DNA of 57,419 nucleotides from Lachnospiraceae bacterium (GTDB lineage: Bacteria > Bacillota > Clostridia > Lachnospirales > Lachnospiraceae). The position numbers and the translations under genes were made by a program. The notes under the pieces are model-generated. The model was not told the origin of the DNA. It did no database searches and was given only the letters and a program-made list of their open reading frames with translations. This document shows, piece by piece, positions 26,284-34,898 of the stretch (positions within the stretch are counted from its first letter, which is position 1; every line of letters begins with the position of its first letter). The stretch is from the NCBI GenBank assembly GCA_900757195.1, contig CAAEMZ010000052.1:1-57419 (forward strand), written 5' to 3'.

Positions 26284-26340
26284 TTTACTTTAGCGGTGTG
26301 TTTTGGTAAACTAAGCTTTGTATCAAAACACACAGGAGGA
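26284..26340 (+). promoter_or_regulatory. Promoter and palindromic leader of the purine permease gene
   Basis: TTTACT (26284-26289), 17 bp, TAAACT (26307-26312) could serve as promoter. A perfect 10-bp inverted repeat GTGTGTTTTG (26296-26305) / CAAAACACAC (26324-26333) straddles the -10 and start site and ends exactly at the AGGAGGA ribosome binding site. It may be an operator or, if transcription starts upstream, an RNA hairpin. It does not match the purine riboswitch. Confidence 0.5.
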
Positions 26341-26346
26341 AAACAG

Positions 26347-27729
26347 ATGTTAGAAAAACTTTTTAAGCTCAGTGAAAACCACACAAATGTAAAAACAGAA
26401 GTGCTGGCCGGGATTACAACGTTTATGACGATGGCATATATTCTTGCTGTAAATCCGGGAATTCTGGCGGCTGCGGGCATGGACCAGGGCGCCGTATTTA
26501 CGGCGACGGCGCTGGCATCCTTAGTGGGCACACTGTGTATGGCATTTTTTGCAAACTATCCGTTTGCTCTGGCACCGGGCATGGGCCTGAATGCTTATTT
26601 TGCATATACGGTCGTTCTCGGGATGGGATATTCCTGGCAGACAGCCCTGACGGCAGTTTTTGTGGAAGGTATTATCTTTATCATTCTTTCCGTAACGAAT
26701 GTACGTGAGGCCATTTTCAATGCGATACCGAAAAACCTGAAAGCTGCGGTCAGCGTGGGTATCGGACTTTTCATCGCATTTATCGGACTTCAGAATGCGA
26801 ATATTACCGTCGGCGGAGCAACCCTGGTGGAACTGTTCTCTGTTGAAGGCTATAATCTGGCCAATGGCGTGAATGCCACCTTTAACGATGTCGGAATTAC
26901 CGTGCTGCTCGCAATTATCGGTGTTATTGTCACAGCGATCCTTGTCGTAAAAAATATTAAGGGAAATATTCTCTGGGGTATTTTAATCACATGGATTCTC
27001 GGAATCATCTGCCAGTTTGCCGGTATTTATGTTCCGAATCCGGAACTCGGTTTTTATAACCTGCTGCCGGATTTCAGCAATGGAATTTCCATTCCGAGTC
27101 TGGCACCGGTATTCTTTAAACTGGACTTTTCCAGTGTTATGTCACTGAATTTCTTTGTAATTATTTTTGCGTTTTTATTTGTCGATTTGTTTGATACGAT
27201 CGGAACACTCATCGGTGTGGCTTCAAAGGCGGAAATGCTGGATGAAGACGGAAAACTGCCGCGGATCAAAGGCGCCCTTATGGCGGATGCTGTGGCAACG
27301 ACTGCCGGCGCTGTTCTGGGAACTTCCACAACAACGACATTTGTTGAAAGCGCTTCCGGTGTTACGGAAGGCGGACGTACCGGTCTGACAGCGCTGACAA
27401 CGGCAGTGCTTTTTGGCCTGTCTTTGTTCCTGTCTCCGATTTTTCTGGCGATTCCGTCCTTTGCAACGGCGCCGGCGCTCATTATTGTCGGATTCTATAT
27501 GCTGACAAATGTCATTAACATTGATTTTAATGATTTCAGCGAAGCCATTCCGTGTTTTGTCTGTATCATTGCGATGCCATTTTTCTACAGCATTTCCGAA
27601 GGTATTTCCATGGGAGTTCTTTCCTACGTGGGTATTAACCTTCTCACAGGCAAATTCAAAGACAAGAAGATCAGTGCATTGATGTATGTGCTGGCGGTTC
27701 TGTTTATTTTGAAATATATTTTCCTGTAA
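26347..27729 (+). CDS. NCS2-family purine permease (AzgA/PbuG type)
   Basis: About 460 residues with 12-14 TM segments. The start is typical of the AzgA group of nucleobase:cation symporters (EVLAGITTFMTMAYILAVNP, FALAPGMGLNAYFAY), and the family signature VDLFDTIGTLIGVASKA and TTTFVESASGVTEGGRTGLT follow. It probably imports hypoxanthine, guanine or adenine. Although the frame is open from 26281, the AGGAGGA at 26334-26340 points to ATG 26347. A terminator follows, so it is probably monocistronic. Confidence 0.92.
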   Translation: MLEKLFKLSENHTNVKTEVLAGITTFMTMAYILAVNPGILAAAGMDQGAVFTATALASLVGTLCMAFFANYPFALAPGMGLNAYFAYTVVLGMGYSWQTALTAVFVEGIIFIILSVTNVREAIFNAIPKNLKAAVSVGIGLFIAFIGLQNANITVGGATLVELFSVEGYNLANGVNATFNDVGITVLLAIIGVIVTAILVVKNIKGNILWGILITWILGIICQFAGIYVPNPELGFYNLLPDFSNGISIPSLAPVFFKLDFSSVMSLNFFVIIFAFLFVDLFDTIGTLIGVASKAEMLDEDGKLPRIKGALMADAVATTAGAVLGTSTTTTFVESASGVTEGGRTGLTALTTAVLFGLSLFLSPIFLAIPSFATAPALIIVGFYMLTNVINIDFNDFSEAIPCFVCIIAMPFFYSISEGISMGVLSYVGINLLTGKFKDKKISALMYVLAVLFILKYIFL

Positions 27730-27748
27730 AAAAAACTGAAAACCTTTG

Positions 27749-27783
27749 AAGAGCAGATGGATAAAAAACCGTCTGCTCTTTTT
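27749..27783 (+). terminator. Rho-independent terminator of the purine permease gene
   Basis: Stem AAGAGCAGA (27749-27757) / TCTGCTCTT (27772-27780) followed by five T residues. Confidence 0.88.
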
Positions 27784-27887
27784 GGTTGCAGAAAAGCCCT
27801 CGCCGGTTCCTGCGGGTTTCGGGAATCTTTACGCTTTCAGCGGCATAGATTGTTCGAAAGAAATGATTTTAAGGAAGGCGGAAGGTG

Positions 27888-28916
27888 ATGAAGGACAGGG
27901 CGGGAGATATTATCCGGGCACAGATATGTCTGCTTGTTTTTCTGGTAGTTTTCGGGGGATTAAGATATTATGAGAGGACAAGTCCGGTGGGAGTGACGGC
28001 GGAGACGGAAAAAGACGGGGACTATATCCAATGGGTGGATTTTGATGTGACCTGTGAGGCGCTGAAACAGGCCTATAAACGGGATGTGGAAAGCCGTGGC
28101 CGGGAGGGCCATCTGAACTGGATCGATCTGCTTGCCCTTCTCGGGGTGAAATACGGCGGCGATTTCAGCAAATACAAAGAGAGGGACATGGAAGAAGCGG
28201 CGGCGGATATTGAAGCGCAGGGAATTGAAAAGCTGACGAAAGATATGAAATATTACGCCTATTACCGGGAGGCTTACGGGGCGGTTCTCGGCGGTATGGT
28301 CGGCAGCTATGAGGCGGAAGACGAAACCGGCGGATGGAAGCCGGTTTACGGATTGAAAGCCTTCAGTCCCATCGCCAAAGGTTTTCCCTATACCCACGGG
28401 GACGATTTCGGTGTTTCCAGAAGTTACGGTTATCAGAGACGGCATCTCGGCCATGATTTGATGGGGCAGGTCGGAACGCCGATCATTGCCATAGAGGGCG
28501 GACGAATCCGGGCCCTTGGCTGGAACCAGTATGGCGGCTGGCGCATCGGCATCGACAGCTTTGACGGAAAACGTTATTATTACTATGCCCACCTCCGGCA
28601 GAACCGTCCCTATGCCGAAGGGCTTTCGGAAGGAGACCTGGTTCAGGCCGGAGACGTCATCGGTTATATGGGGCGGACGGGATACAGCGCCGAGGAAAAT
28701 GTCAACAATATCGACGTCTGTCACCTTCATCTGGGACTGCAGCTCATTTTTGACGAATCCCAGAGAGAAGGCGATCATGAGATCTGGATCGATGTGTATC
28801 CTCTGGTTCAGTTTCTGTCCGAACACGCCTCCGAGGTTCTGAGGGATGATACAACCAGGGAGTGGTATCGGCGTTATGAGATAAAAGATTCCGGGAATTT
28901 TACAGAAAATCTGTAA
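27888..28916 (+). CDS. M23 (LytM)-type metallopeptidase, membrane anchored
   Basis: About 342 residues. A single N-terminal TM segment (QICLLVFLVVFGGLRYY) is followed by a ~140-residue helical part and then an M23 peptidase fold. The zinc ligands and catalytic residues are present as HLGHD (HxxxD) and HLHLG (HxH). The enzyme would act on peptidoglycan stem peptides outside the membrane or, in a sporangium, in the intermembrane space. GTG 27885 and ATG 27888 are both possible starts. It lies immediately before spo0A, where many Clostridia have spoIVB, so a sporulation role is plausible but not shown. Confidence 0.85.
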   Translation: MKDRAGDIIRAQICLLVFLVVFGGLRYYERTSPVGVTAETEKDGDYIQWVDFDVTCEALKQAYKRDVESRGREGHLNWIDLLALLGVKYGGDFSKYKERDMEEAAADIEAQGIEKLTKDMKYYAYYREAYGAVLGGMVGSYEAEDETGGWKPVYGLKAFSPIAKGFPYTHGDDFGVSRSYGYQRRHLGHDLMGQVGTPIIAIEGGRIRALGWNQYGGWRIGIDSFDGKRYYYYAHLRQNRPYAEGLSEGDLVQAGDVIGYMGRTGYSAEENVNNIDVCHLHLGLQLIFDESQREGDHEIWIDVYPLVQFLSEHASEVLRDDTTREWYRRYEIKDSGNFTENL

Positions 28917-28997
28917 AATGACTGCGGAAAAATGTCGATGCCGGTCAGGCGGTGTCAGCATATAGAATCCCCCGTCGAACATTGCGATTGGTTAGTC

Positions 28998-29027
28998 TTG
29001 CAGTAAGCCTTTTCAAGATAATATAAT
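28998..29027 (+). promoter_or_regulatory. spo0A: Probable promoter of spo0A
   Basis: TTGCAG (28998-29003), 18 bp, TATAAT (29022-29027). Upstream, TGTCGAT (28933) and CGTCGAA (28973) each differ by one base from the Spo0A box TGTCGAA, so autoregulation is possible but weakly supported. Confidence 0.5.
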
Positions 29028-29089
29028 ACAAATAGTTTTTGGTGGACAAAATGACGAAAATTATTGGTGAAATCAAGGAGGAGATTATT

Positions 29090-29893
29090 GTGAATAAAAT
29101 CAATGTGGCGATTGTGGACGATAACGAGCGGATGCTGACACTTTTGGAAAATATCCTGAATGAAGACAGTGACATTTCTGTCATCGGTAAGGGCGGCGAC
29201 GGGCTGCAGGCTCTGGATTTAATCCATAAAAAAGAACCGGATGTGGTTCTTCTGGACCTTATTATGCCGAAGCTGGACGGTCTTGAGGTGATGCAGAAGG
29301 TCAATGCGGAGGTGAATCTGAAAAAGAAGCCGGACTTTATTGTGATTTCTGCCATCGGCCAGGAAAATATTACGGAAGATGCCTTTGCTCTGGGAGCGAG
29401 CTATTATATCATGAAACCTTTTGATAATGACATGATCCTGAATAAGATCAAGCAGATCCGGCGTTCGAAGACGCGGAAACTTGTACATACCCACCGCCAC
29501 GGACTTGTGGCCGAGGCGGGCATCGAATATAAGTCCCAGAGCCTGGAAACCGATGTGACGAACATTATTCATGAAATCGGTGTTCCGGCCCATATTAAAG
29601 GCTATCAGTATTTGAGAGATGCCATTATTATGTCGGTGGAAAACCGGGAGGTCATTAATTCGATTACCAAGGTGCTCTATCCGACCATCGCAAAGATGAA
29701 CCAGACGACTCCGAGCCGGGTGGAACGGGCCATCCGCCATGCGATTGAAGTGGCATGGAGCCGGGGAAAGATGGATACGATCAACGAACTGTTCGGATAT
29801 ACCATCAGTACGGGAAAAGGAAAACCGACAAATTCTGAATTTATTGCCCTGATTTCGGATAAAATACGTCTGGAGTATAAAACAAAAGGGTGA
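29090..29893 (+). CDS. spo0A: Sporulation master regulator Spo0A
   Basis: 267 residues. The N-terminal receiver domain has acidic pocket D10/D11, phospho-acceptor D56 (VVLLDLIMP) and the conserved K in MKPFD. A hinge follows, then the Spo0A-specific C-terminal HTH DNA-binding domain (TPSRVERAIRHAIEVAWSRG). Phosphorylated Spo0A switches on sporulation genes. The frame is open from 29039, but GTG 29090 has AAGGAGGAG six bases upstream and puts the phosphorylated aspartate at 56, the Bacillus subtilis number. It is strong evidence for an endospore former. Confidence 0.97.
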   Translation: MNKINVAIVDDNERMLTLLENILNEDSDISVIGKGGDGLQALDLIHKKEPDVVLLDLIMPKLDGLEVMQKVNAEVNLKKKPDFIVISAIGQENITEDAFALGASYYIMKPFDNDMILNKIKQIRRSKTRKLVHTHRHGLVAEAGIEYKSQSLETDVTNIIHEIGVPAHIKGYQYLRDAIIMSVENREVINSITKVLYPTIAKMNQTTPSRVERAIRHAIEVAWSRGKMDTINELFGYTISTGKGKPTNSEFIALISDKIRLEYKTKG

Positions 29894-29908
29894 AAGTAAA
29901 TAAATATC

Positions 29909-29937
29909 TTTCAATGTTCGTTTAGATATTGTATAAT
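29909..29937 (+). promoter_or_regulatory. glgA: Probable promoter of glgA
   Basis: TTTCAA (29909-29914), 17 bp, TATAAT (29932-29937), 40 bp before the glgA start codon. Confidence 0.5.
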
Positions 29938-29977
29938 ATATACAATAAATGGAGTTGAGGGAGGAAACGGATTTACT

Positions 29978-31414
29978 ATGAAAAAGATATTATTTGTCGC
30001 ATCGGAAGCGGTCCCTTTTATTAAGACGGGAGGATTAGCCGATGTCGCAGGAACTTTACCGAAATCATTCAATAAAAATGAATTTGATGTCCGTGTTGTT
30101 ATCCCAAAATACCGGGCGATTCCGGAGCATTATCGGAATCAGATGAAGTACAGAACCCATTTTTATATGGATTTTGCCGGAGAAAGCCGGTATGTCGGTG
30201 TTATGGAATTAGAATGGGGCGGAATTAAGTTCTATTTTATAGATAATGAATATTATTTTTACGGGGATAAACCTTATGAAGACGGCGTGTGGGATCTGGA
30301 GAAGTTTGCTTATTTCAGCAAAGCGGCTCTTTCGATTCTGCCTCAGGTGGGTTTCCAGCCGGATGTGGTTCACTGCCATGACTGGCAGACAGGGCTTGTG
30401 CCGGTCTATCTGAAAACCGATTTCTGCAACGGGGAATTTTTCTCCAGAATGAAAGCGGTTATGACGATTCACAACCTGAAGTTCCAGGGAACGTGGAATC
30501 CAAAGGATATCCGGAATATTACGGGACTTCCGGAATGGCTGTTTACACCGGATAAGCTGGAGGCTTATAAGGATGCCAACTACTTAAAGGGCGGTCTTGT
30601 TTATGCGGACTGGATTACAACAGTCAGCCCGACCTATGCGGAAGAGATTAAGATGCCGTTTTACGGTGAAGGACTGGACGGCCTCATGCGGGCCCGTTCC
30701 GGACAGCTCAGCGGTATTTTAAATGGCATTGATTATGATGAATATAACCCGGAAACAGATCCTGCGCTTCCGGAAAAGTATAACGCCATTGATTTCCGCA
30801 AACGAAAAGTTAAAAATAAACTGGCCCTTCAGGAAGAACTCGGACTGGAGAAAAACGAACATAAATTTATGATCGGTCTCGTTTCCCGTCTGACAGATCA
30901 GAAGGGACTGGATCTGGTCGCTTATATGATGGATCAGATCTGCTCAGAGGACGTCCAGTTGGTTGTTCTCGGAACCGGCGACGCCAAATATGAAAATATG
31001 TTCCGCCATTTTGCATGGAAGTATCCGGACAGAGTTTCGGCAAATATTTTCTATTCGGATGAGCGCTCTCACAGGATTTACGGCGCCTGTGACGCCTTCC
31101 TTATGCCGTCCCTGTTCGAGCCATGCGGCCTGAGCCAGCTTATGAGCCTGAGATACGGAACGGTGCCGATCGTGCGGGAGACCGGAGGACTCCGGGATAC
31201 GGTTCAGCCTTACAATGAATATGAATCCACTGGTACAGGATTCAGCTTCGCCAACTATAATGCCCATGAAATGATGGATACGATTAATTATGCGAAGTAT
31301 GTTTATTATGACCGGAAACGGGAATGGAATAAAATCATTGACCGGGCGATGGCTGTGGATTTCTCATGGAATACATCGGCCCGCAGATATGAAGATCTGT
31401 ACCGGATGTTATGA
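29978..31414 (+). CDS. glgA: Glycogen (starch) synthase GlgA
   Basis: 478 residues, a GT5-family retaining glycosyltransferase that adds glucose from ADP-glucose to glycogen in the cytosol. The ADP-glucose binding KTGGLADV lies at residues 16-23, HCHDWQTG in the middle, and the C-terminal E-x7-E region FEPCGLSQLMSLRYG is present. Length is standard. A GGGAGGAAAC site precedes the ATG. Its stop overlaps the start of an EamA transporter gene by 4 bp (ATGA). No other glg gene is in the window. Confidence 0.97.
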   Translation: MKKILFVASEAVPFIKTGGLADVAGTLPKSFNKNEFDVRVVIPKYRAIPEHYRNQMKYRTHFYMDFAGESRYVGVMELEWGGIKFYFIDNEYYFYGDKPYEDGVWDLEKFAYFSKAALSILPQVGFQPDVVHCHDWQTGLVPVYLKTDFCNGEFFSRMKAVMTIHNLKFQGTWNPKDIRNITGLPEWLFTPDKLEAYKDANYLKGGLVYADWITTVSPTYAEEIKMPFYGEGLDGLMRARSGQLSGILNGIDYDEYNPETDPALPEKYNAIDFRKRKVKNKLALQEELGLEKNEHKFMIGLVSRLTDQKGLDLVAYMMDQICSEDVQLVVLGTGDAKYENMFRHFAWKYPDRVSANIFYSDERSHRIYGACDAFLMPSLFEPCGLSQLMSLRYGTVPIVRETGGLRDTVQPYNEYESTGTGFSFANYNAHEMMDTINYAKYVYYDRKREWNKIIDRAMAVDFSWNTSARRYEDLYRML

Positions 31415-32355
31415 GTAAGTATTTAAGCAAAACCTGGGTGGTCTGCCTTTTGGCATGCGTAAGCTGTTTCCTGTGGGGCAGCGCCTTCCCGGGGGTGAAG
31501 ATCGGATATGAATGGTTTCAGATCGCTTCGGAAGCGTCGGCAGCCCAGATTGTTTTTGCGGGGTGCCGATTTTTCCTTGCCGGAATAATGGTGATTTTCT
31601 TTGGCAGTCTGTCTTCCGGGAGATTTCTGCGGCCGGAAGGCATTCAGTGGAAGCATGCGGCGGTCATCAGCCTGTTTCAGACTATTCTGCAGTACATTCT
31701 TTTTTATATCGGACTGGCGCATACGGCGGGAACGAAGGCTTCGATTATCGTCGGCGCAAATGTATTTATCGCAATATTGACGGCAAGCCTGATTTTCCGT
31801 CAGGAAAAACTGACGGGAGAAAAAATCCTCGGATGCCTTGTCGGTTTTGCCGGCGTGGTTCTGATTAATATGACGCCGGGAGGCATATCCATGCATGTCA
31901 GCTTCATGGGAGAGGGGCTCGTACTTTTATCCACGGTGGCCTATGCCTTTTCATCGGTGATTATGAAGGATTATTCGAAAACGGATCATCCGGTCATGCT
32001 CAGCGGTTACCAGTTTTTCATCGGCGGGATAGTGATGATCGCCGTGGGCACGGCGATGGGCGGCAGTATCCGGATACCGTCGGTGAAGGCCTTTGGGATA
32101 CTGGCCTATCTGGCCTTTGCGTCGGCGATGGCCTATACGATCTGGAGCCAGCTTCTTAAATATAATCCGGTTTCCAAAGTGGCCGTTTTCTGTTTTATGA
32201 CGCCGGTATTCGGTGTGATTCTGTCGGCTCTCCTGTTGGGAGAGACGGACCAGATATCGCCGGTTCAGGGAATCAGCGCGCTGGTCCTGATTACGGCAGG
32301 AATTTTTATCAGCCACAGAAATAAAAATTCAGCCCATTTGTCGAATAAATATTGA
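31411..32355 (+). CDS. EamA/DMT-superfamily membrane transporter
   Basis: 314 residues with ten predicted TM helices arranged as two EamA repeats (FLWGSAFPGVKIGYEW in the first, STVAYAFSSVIMKDYSK opening the second). Members export amino acids or metabolites; substrate is unknown. It is translationally coupled to glgA by the ATGA overlap, though a functional tie to glycogen is not obvious. The last codons overlap the -35 box of the next promoter. Confidence 0.88.
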   Translation: MSKYLSKTWVVCLLACVSCFLWGSAFPGVKIGYEWFQIASEASAAQIVFAGCRFFLAGIMVIFFGSLSSGRFLRPEGIQWKHAAVISLFQTILQYILFYIGLAHTAGTKASIIVGANVFIAILTASLIFRQEKLTGEKILGCLVGFAGVVLINMTPGGISMHVSFMGEGLVLLSTVAYAFSSVIMKDYSKTDHPVMLSGYQFFIGGIVMIAVGTAMGGSIRIPSVKAFGILAYLAFASAMAYTIWSQLLKYNPVSKVAVFCFMTPVFGVILSALLLGETDQISPVQGISALVLITAGIFISHRNKNSAHLSNKY

Positions 32356-32380
32356 CAATGTGATGAATTTAAGTTAAAAT
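32352..32380 (+). promoter_or_regulatory. Strong promoter of the methyltransferase-ABC transporter operon
   Basis: Perfect -35 TTGACA (32352-32357), 17 bp, -10 TAAAAT (32375-32380). Transcription should start near 32387, directly at the first leader hairpin. Confidence 0.85.
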
Positions 32381-32388
32381 TTATGAAA

Positions 32389-32471
32389 ACAGCCACGAAG
32401 GCTGTCAATTTGAGAACGAAGAATGGAGCCACGAAGGTTTTACGTAGAGTATAAGCTTTCGTGGCTTTTTT
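32389..32471 (+). promoter_or_regulatory. Two-hairpin riboswitch-like leader with terminator (guanidine-II/IV-like)
   Basis: Hairpin 1 is ACAGCC / GGCTGT (32389-32405) with loop ACGAA. Hairpin 2 is GAGCC / GGTTT (32426-32440), also with loop ACGAA. The 11-mer AGCCACGAAGG thus occurs twice, 36 bp apart. The second copy can instead pair as AGCCACGAA (32427-32435) with TTCGTGGCT (32458-32466) to form a terminator ending in six T residues. The hairpin-2 and terminator folds exclude each other. Paired hairpins with ACGR loops are the hallmark of guanidine-II (mini-ykkC) riboswitches, and the terminator-linked layout also recalls guanidine-IV. An ON switch is inferred. Confidence 0.55.
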
Positions 32472-32520
32472 ACTTTGTCATTAAAATCACAAAGTGAGTA
32501 ACGATAGAGAAGGGTTAAGG

Positions 32521-33207
32521 ATGATGGAAACAAAAGAGATTATTGAAAAAATCGGAAAACACTGGGATGACTATTCTGAAAATTTTGACAGTGAACATGA
32601 TACGGAAAATAAGGATGTATGGAAGGCATTTCTGGAAGAAATTCTCGGACCGGATAAATGTAAATCGGTTCTGGATCTGGGAACCGGTACCGGATTTCTG
32701 GCCAATATGACCGCAGAACTCGGCTATCCGTCCATCGGACTGGATATTTCTGAAAAAATGATGGCTCTCGGTGTGGAACATGCCAAAGAACAGAAGGTCA
32801 ATACGGTATTTATGAAGGGCAGCGCTCTTGACCTGCCTTTTGTCGATAATACGGTGGATTATATTGTCAATGCCCGGCTGATCTGGACGCTGGTGGAGCC
32901 GGAGGCGGCGATGGCTGAGTGGGCGCGGGTTTTGAAACCGGGCGGCAGGGCTTTCTGTTTTAACCGTATGGAAGAAAATGTGGGTATGACGGTTTTTAAA
33001 GCGGACTATTACCAGAACGAAGCGGTGGATGGGGCGCTGAAGATTGCGGGCGCCAGAAATGAGGAATTAATCGCTCTGATGGAAAATAACGGATATAAAG
33101 ATGTAAAGATTATGAAGCTGCCGGAGACAGCCAAGAATGATGAGGTTCGGAATGCGGAATGGTATCAGCCGTGGTTCGTTCTCTGCGGCACAAAGACAGA
33201 AGATTAG
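32521..33207 (+). CDS. Class I SAM-dependent methyltransferase, first gene of transporter operon
   Basis: 228 residues with motif I VLDLGTGTGFLA, strand-2 acidic end IGLDISEKM, and VLKPGGRAFCFNR. It belongs to the UbiE/Methyltransf_11-like small-molecule group. An AAGGG site precedes ATG 32521 (ATG 32524 is also possible). It is 17 bp before a substrate-binding protein gene and lies behind the riboswitch-like leader, so it probably modifies, or responds to, the compound moved by the transporter. Which compound is unknown. Confidence 0.85.
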   Translation: MMETKEIIEKIGKHWDDYSENFDSEHDTENKDVWKAFLEEILGPDKCKSVLDLGTGTGFLANMTAELGYPSIGLDISEKMMALGVEHAKEQKVNTVFMKGSALDLPFVDNTVDYIVNARLIWTLVEPEAAMAEWARVLKPGGRAFCFNRMEENVGMTVFKADYYQNEAVDGALKIAGARNEELIALMENNGYKDVKIMKLPETAKNDEVRNAEWYQPWFVLCGTKTED

Positions 33208-33224
33208 GACTGGGAGAAAATAAT

Positions 33225-34814
33225 ATGAAAAAAAGAGTTTTAAGTTTATTTTTAGCAGCGGCTCTGTCCGCGGCCATGCTGATGGGATGTGGTTCCGGAA
33301 CGGGTGAAACCAAAGCGGCGGGAAATAAAACCGCAGGCGCTGAAACGGCAGACACCGATGAAAAGGTGCTCAGAATTGCCTTTCCGGATACGATGACGAC
33401 GGTGGATATCGCGGACGTCACTGCGGCGACGATGCTGAAAGAAGTTGCGGGCGTGTGTGAAACCCTTGTGTATGCCGATTCGGATTTTACGCTGCAGCCA
33501 TGGCTGGCGACAGAATGGGAGATGACCGGAGATCATACATGGAAGTTTAAGCTTCGGGAAGATGTGACCTTTCACGACGGTACGCCGATGAATGCGGAGG
33601 CGGTGAAGTGGTCCTTTGACTGGGTGATAGCCCATAATTCCGCGCTGGCCGGTTCAACCTATATCGAATCCGTGAAAGTTGTGGATGATTACACCGTGGA
33701 ATTTACCACATCGAAAAAAACGACCGATCTTCCGGCGGCGCTTTCCTATGTGGGAACGTCGGTTGTCGCACCATCGTCGGTGGATGAAAACGGTCATTTC
33801 GTCAGGGCTGTCGGCACAGGATATTTCATGCAGGATGCCTTTGATGAAGTTTCCGGCACCTTTGAATGTGTGGCTTATAACGGCTACTGGCAGCCGGTGG
33901 AAACGAATGTCACACGGCGTGTGGTTCGAAGTATAACCGATGCCAACGCACGGAGTCTTGCAGTTCAGAGCGGGGAAATTGATGTGGCTTCGGATATTCC
34001 CTTCAGTGATCTGGAAACCCTGGCGAATTCAGAAAATATCCAGGTATCGAAATTCAACACAGCACGGACCTATTTTTATGAATACAATATGAAGAAAGAT
34101 ATGTTTAAGGATGAGCGTGTGCGTAAAGCTCTGATTTATGCGATCAATAAAGAAGAAATCGTAAACGACGTTCTGTTTGGGGTCGGCGGCGTTCCGAAGG
34201 GCATGTTGATGGACGATATGCCATGGACGAATACGGAAGTGGAGACCTATGATTATAATGTGGATAAGGCCCGGGAACTTCTTGCCGAGTCTGGATATAC
34301 AGACAGCGATAATGACGGATATCTGGATAAAGACGGTGAAAAGATGACTTTAAAAATTCTGACTTTCACGAAACGTCCGGGATGTCAGCTCATCGTTCAG
34401 GCGACTCAGGGATATTTTGCCAATATCGGCATCGATACATCGGTGGAGGTGCTGGACTGGACAGCGATGAATGAACTTATCAAAGCGGGTGAATTTGATA
34501 TGGCTCTGAATTCGGCTGCATCGGCATACATCCCGACTCCGGCCTACTATATGGATACATATTACAGAAACAATGACATTGGGTATATAAATGAAGCCAT
34601 CAACACGCTTCTGGATAAATGCGAGGCGACAACGGATCTGGAAGAGAAATATCAGTACAGCAGGGAGGCTCAGGCGCTGGCGCAGGAAGATGCTGCCATT
34701 TTTACGCCGGCTCTTTACGGTGCCGTGTTTGCTCTGTCCAATCGTGTGACAAACTTCCGGTATAATGCCGCAGCCCATGATTTCATTGTTCCTTATGAAA
34801 CCGCTTTAGAATAA
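33225..34814 (+). CDS. ABC transporter substrate-binding lipoprotein (SBP_bac_5, Opp/Nik type)
   Basis: 529 residues. The N-terminus is a lipoprotein signal peptide ending in lipobox LMGC, with C22 the lipidated cysteine. The body is a cluster-C periplasmic-binding fold (WKFKLREDVTFHDGTPMNAEAVKWSFDW, VRKALIYAINKEEIV) used for peptides, nickel complexes or similar solutes. It is tethered outside the membrane. It is the first of the five-gene order SBP-permease-permease-ATPase-ATPase. Substrate cannot be assigned. Confidence 0.92.
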   Translation: MKKRVLSLFLAAALSAAMLMGCGSGTGETKAAGNKTAGAETADTDEKVLRIAFPDTMTTVDIADVTAATMLKEVAGVCETLVYADSDFTLQPWLATEWEMTGDHTWKFKLREDVTFHDGTPMNAEAVKWSFDWVIAHNSALAGSTYIESVKVVDDYTVEFTTSKKTTDLPAALSYVGTSVVAPSSVDENGHFVRAVGTGYFMQDAFDEVSGTFECVAYNGYWQPVETNVTRRVVRSITDANARSLAVQSGEIDVASDIPFSDLETLANSENIQVSKFNTARTYFYEYNMKKDMFKDERVRKALIYAINKEEIVNDVLFGVGGVPKGMLMDDMPWTNTEVETYDYNVDKARELLAESGYTDSDNDGYLDKDGEKMTLKILTFTKRPGCQLIVQATQGYFANIGIDTSVEVLDWTAMNELIKAGEFDMALNSAASAYIPTPAYYMDTYYRNNDIGYINEAINTLLDKCEATTDLEEKYQYSREAQALAQEDAAIFTPALYGAVFALSNRVTNFRYNAAAHDFIVPYETALE

Positions 34815-34829
34815 AAACGGAAGTTTGAC

Positions 34830-34863
34830 CGATAATCCTCATGGATTTCCATGGGGATTATCG
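34830..34863 (+). repeat. Long intercistronic hairpin
   Basis: CGATAATCC (34830-34838) pairs with GGATTATCG (34855-34863), and inside it CATGGA pairs with TCCATG, giving about 15 paired positions around a 2-base loop. No T-run follows. It lies between the binding-protein and permease genes, where such hairpins protect the upstream mRNA so that the binding protein is made in excess. Confidence 0.75.
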
Positions 34864-34898
34864 CTGTGTCTGGAAAAAATTTCGGGAGTGTAGAATTT

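Noticed and set aside
26281..26340. Purine riboswitch before the permease gene
   Set aside because: The conserved three-way junction bases of the purine aptamer are absent; only a simple palindrome is present.
27746..27973. 75-codon open frame downstream of the purine permease gene
   Set aside because: It runs through the terminator hairpin and into the M23 peptidase gene and has no ribosome binding site.
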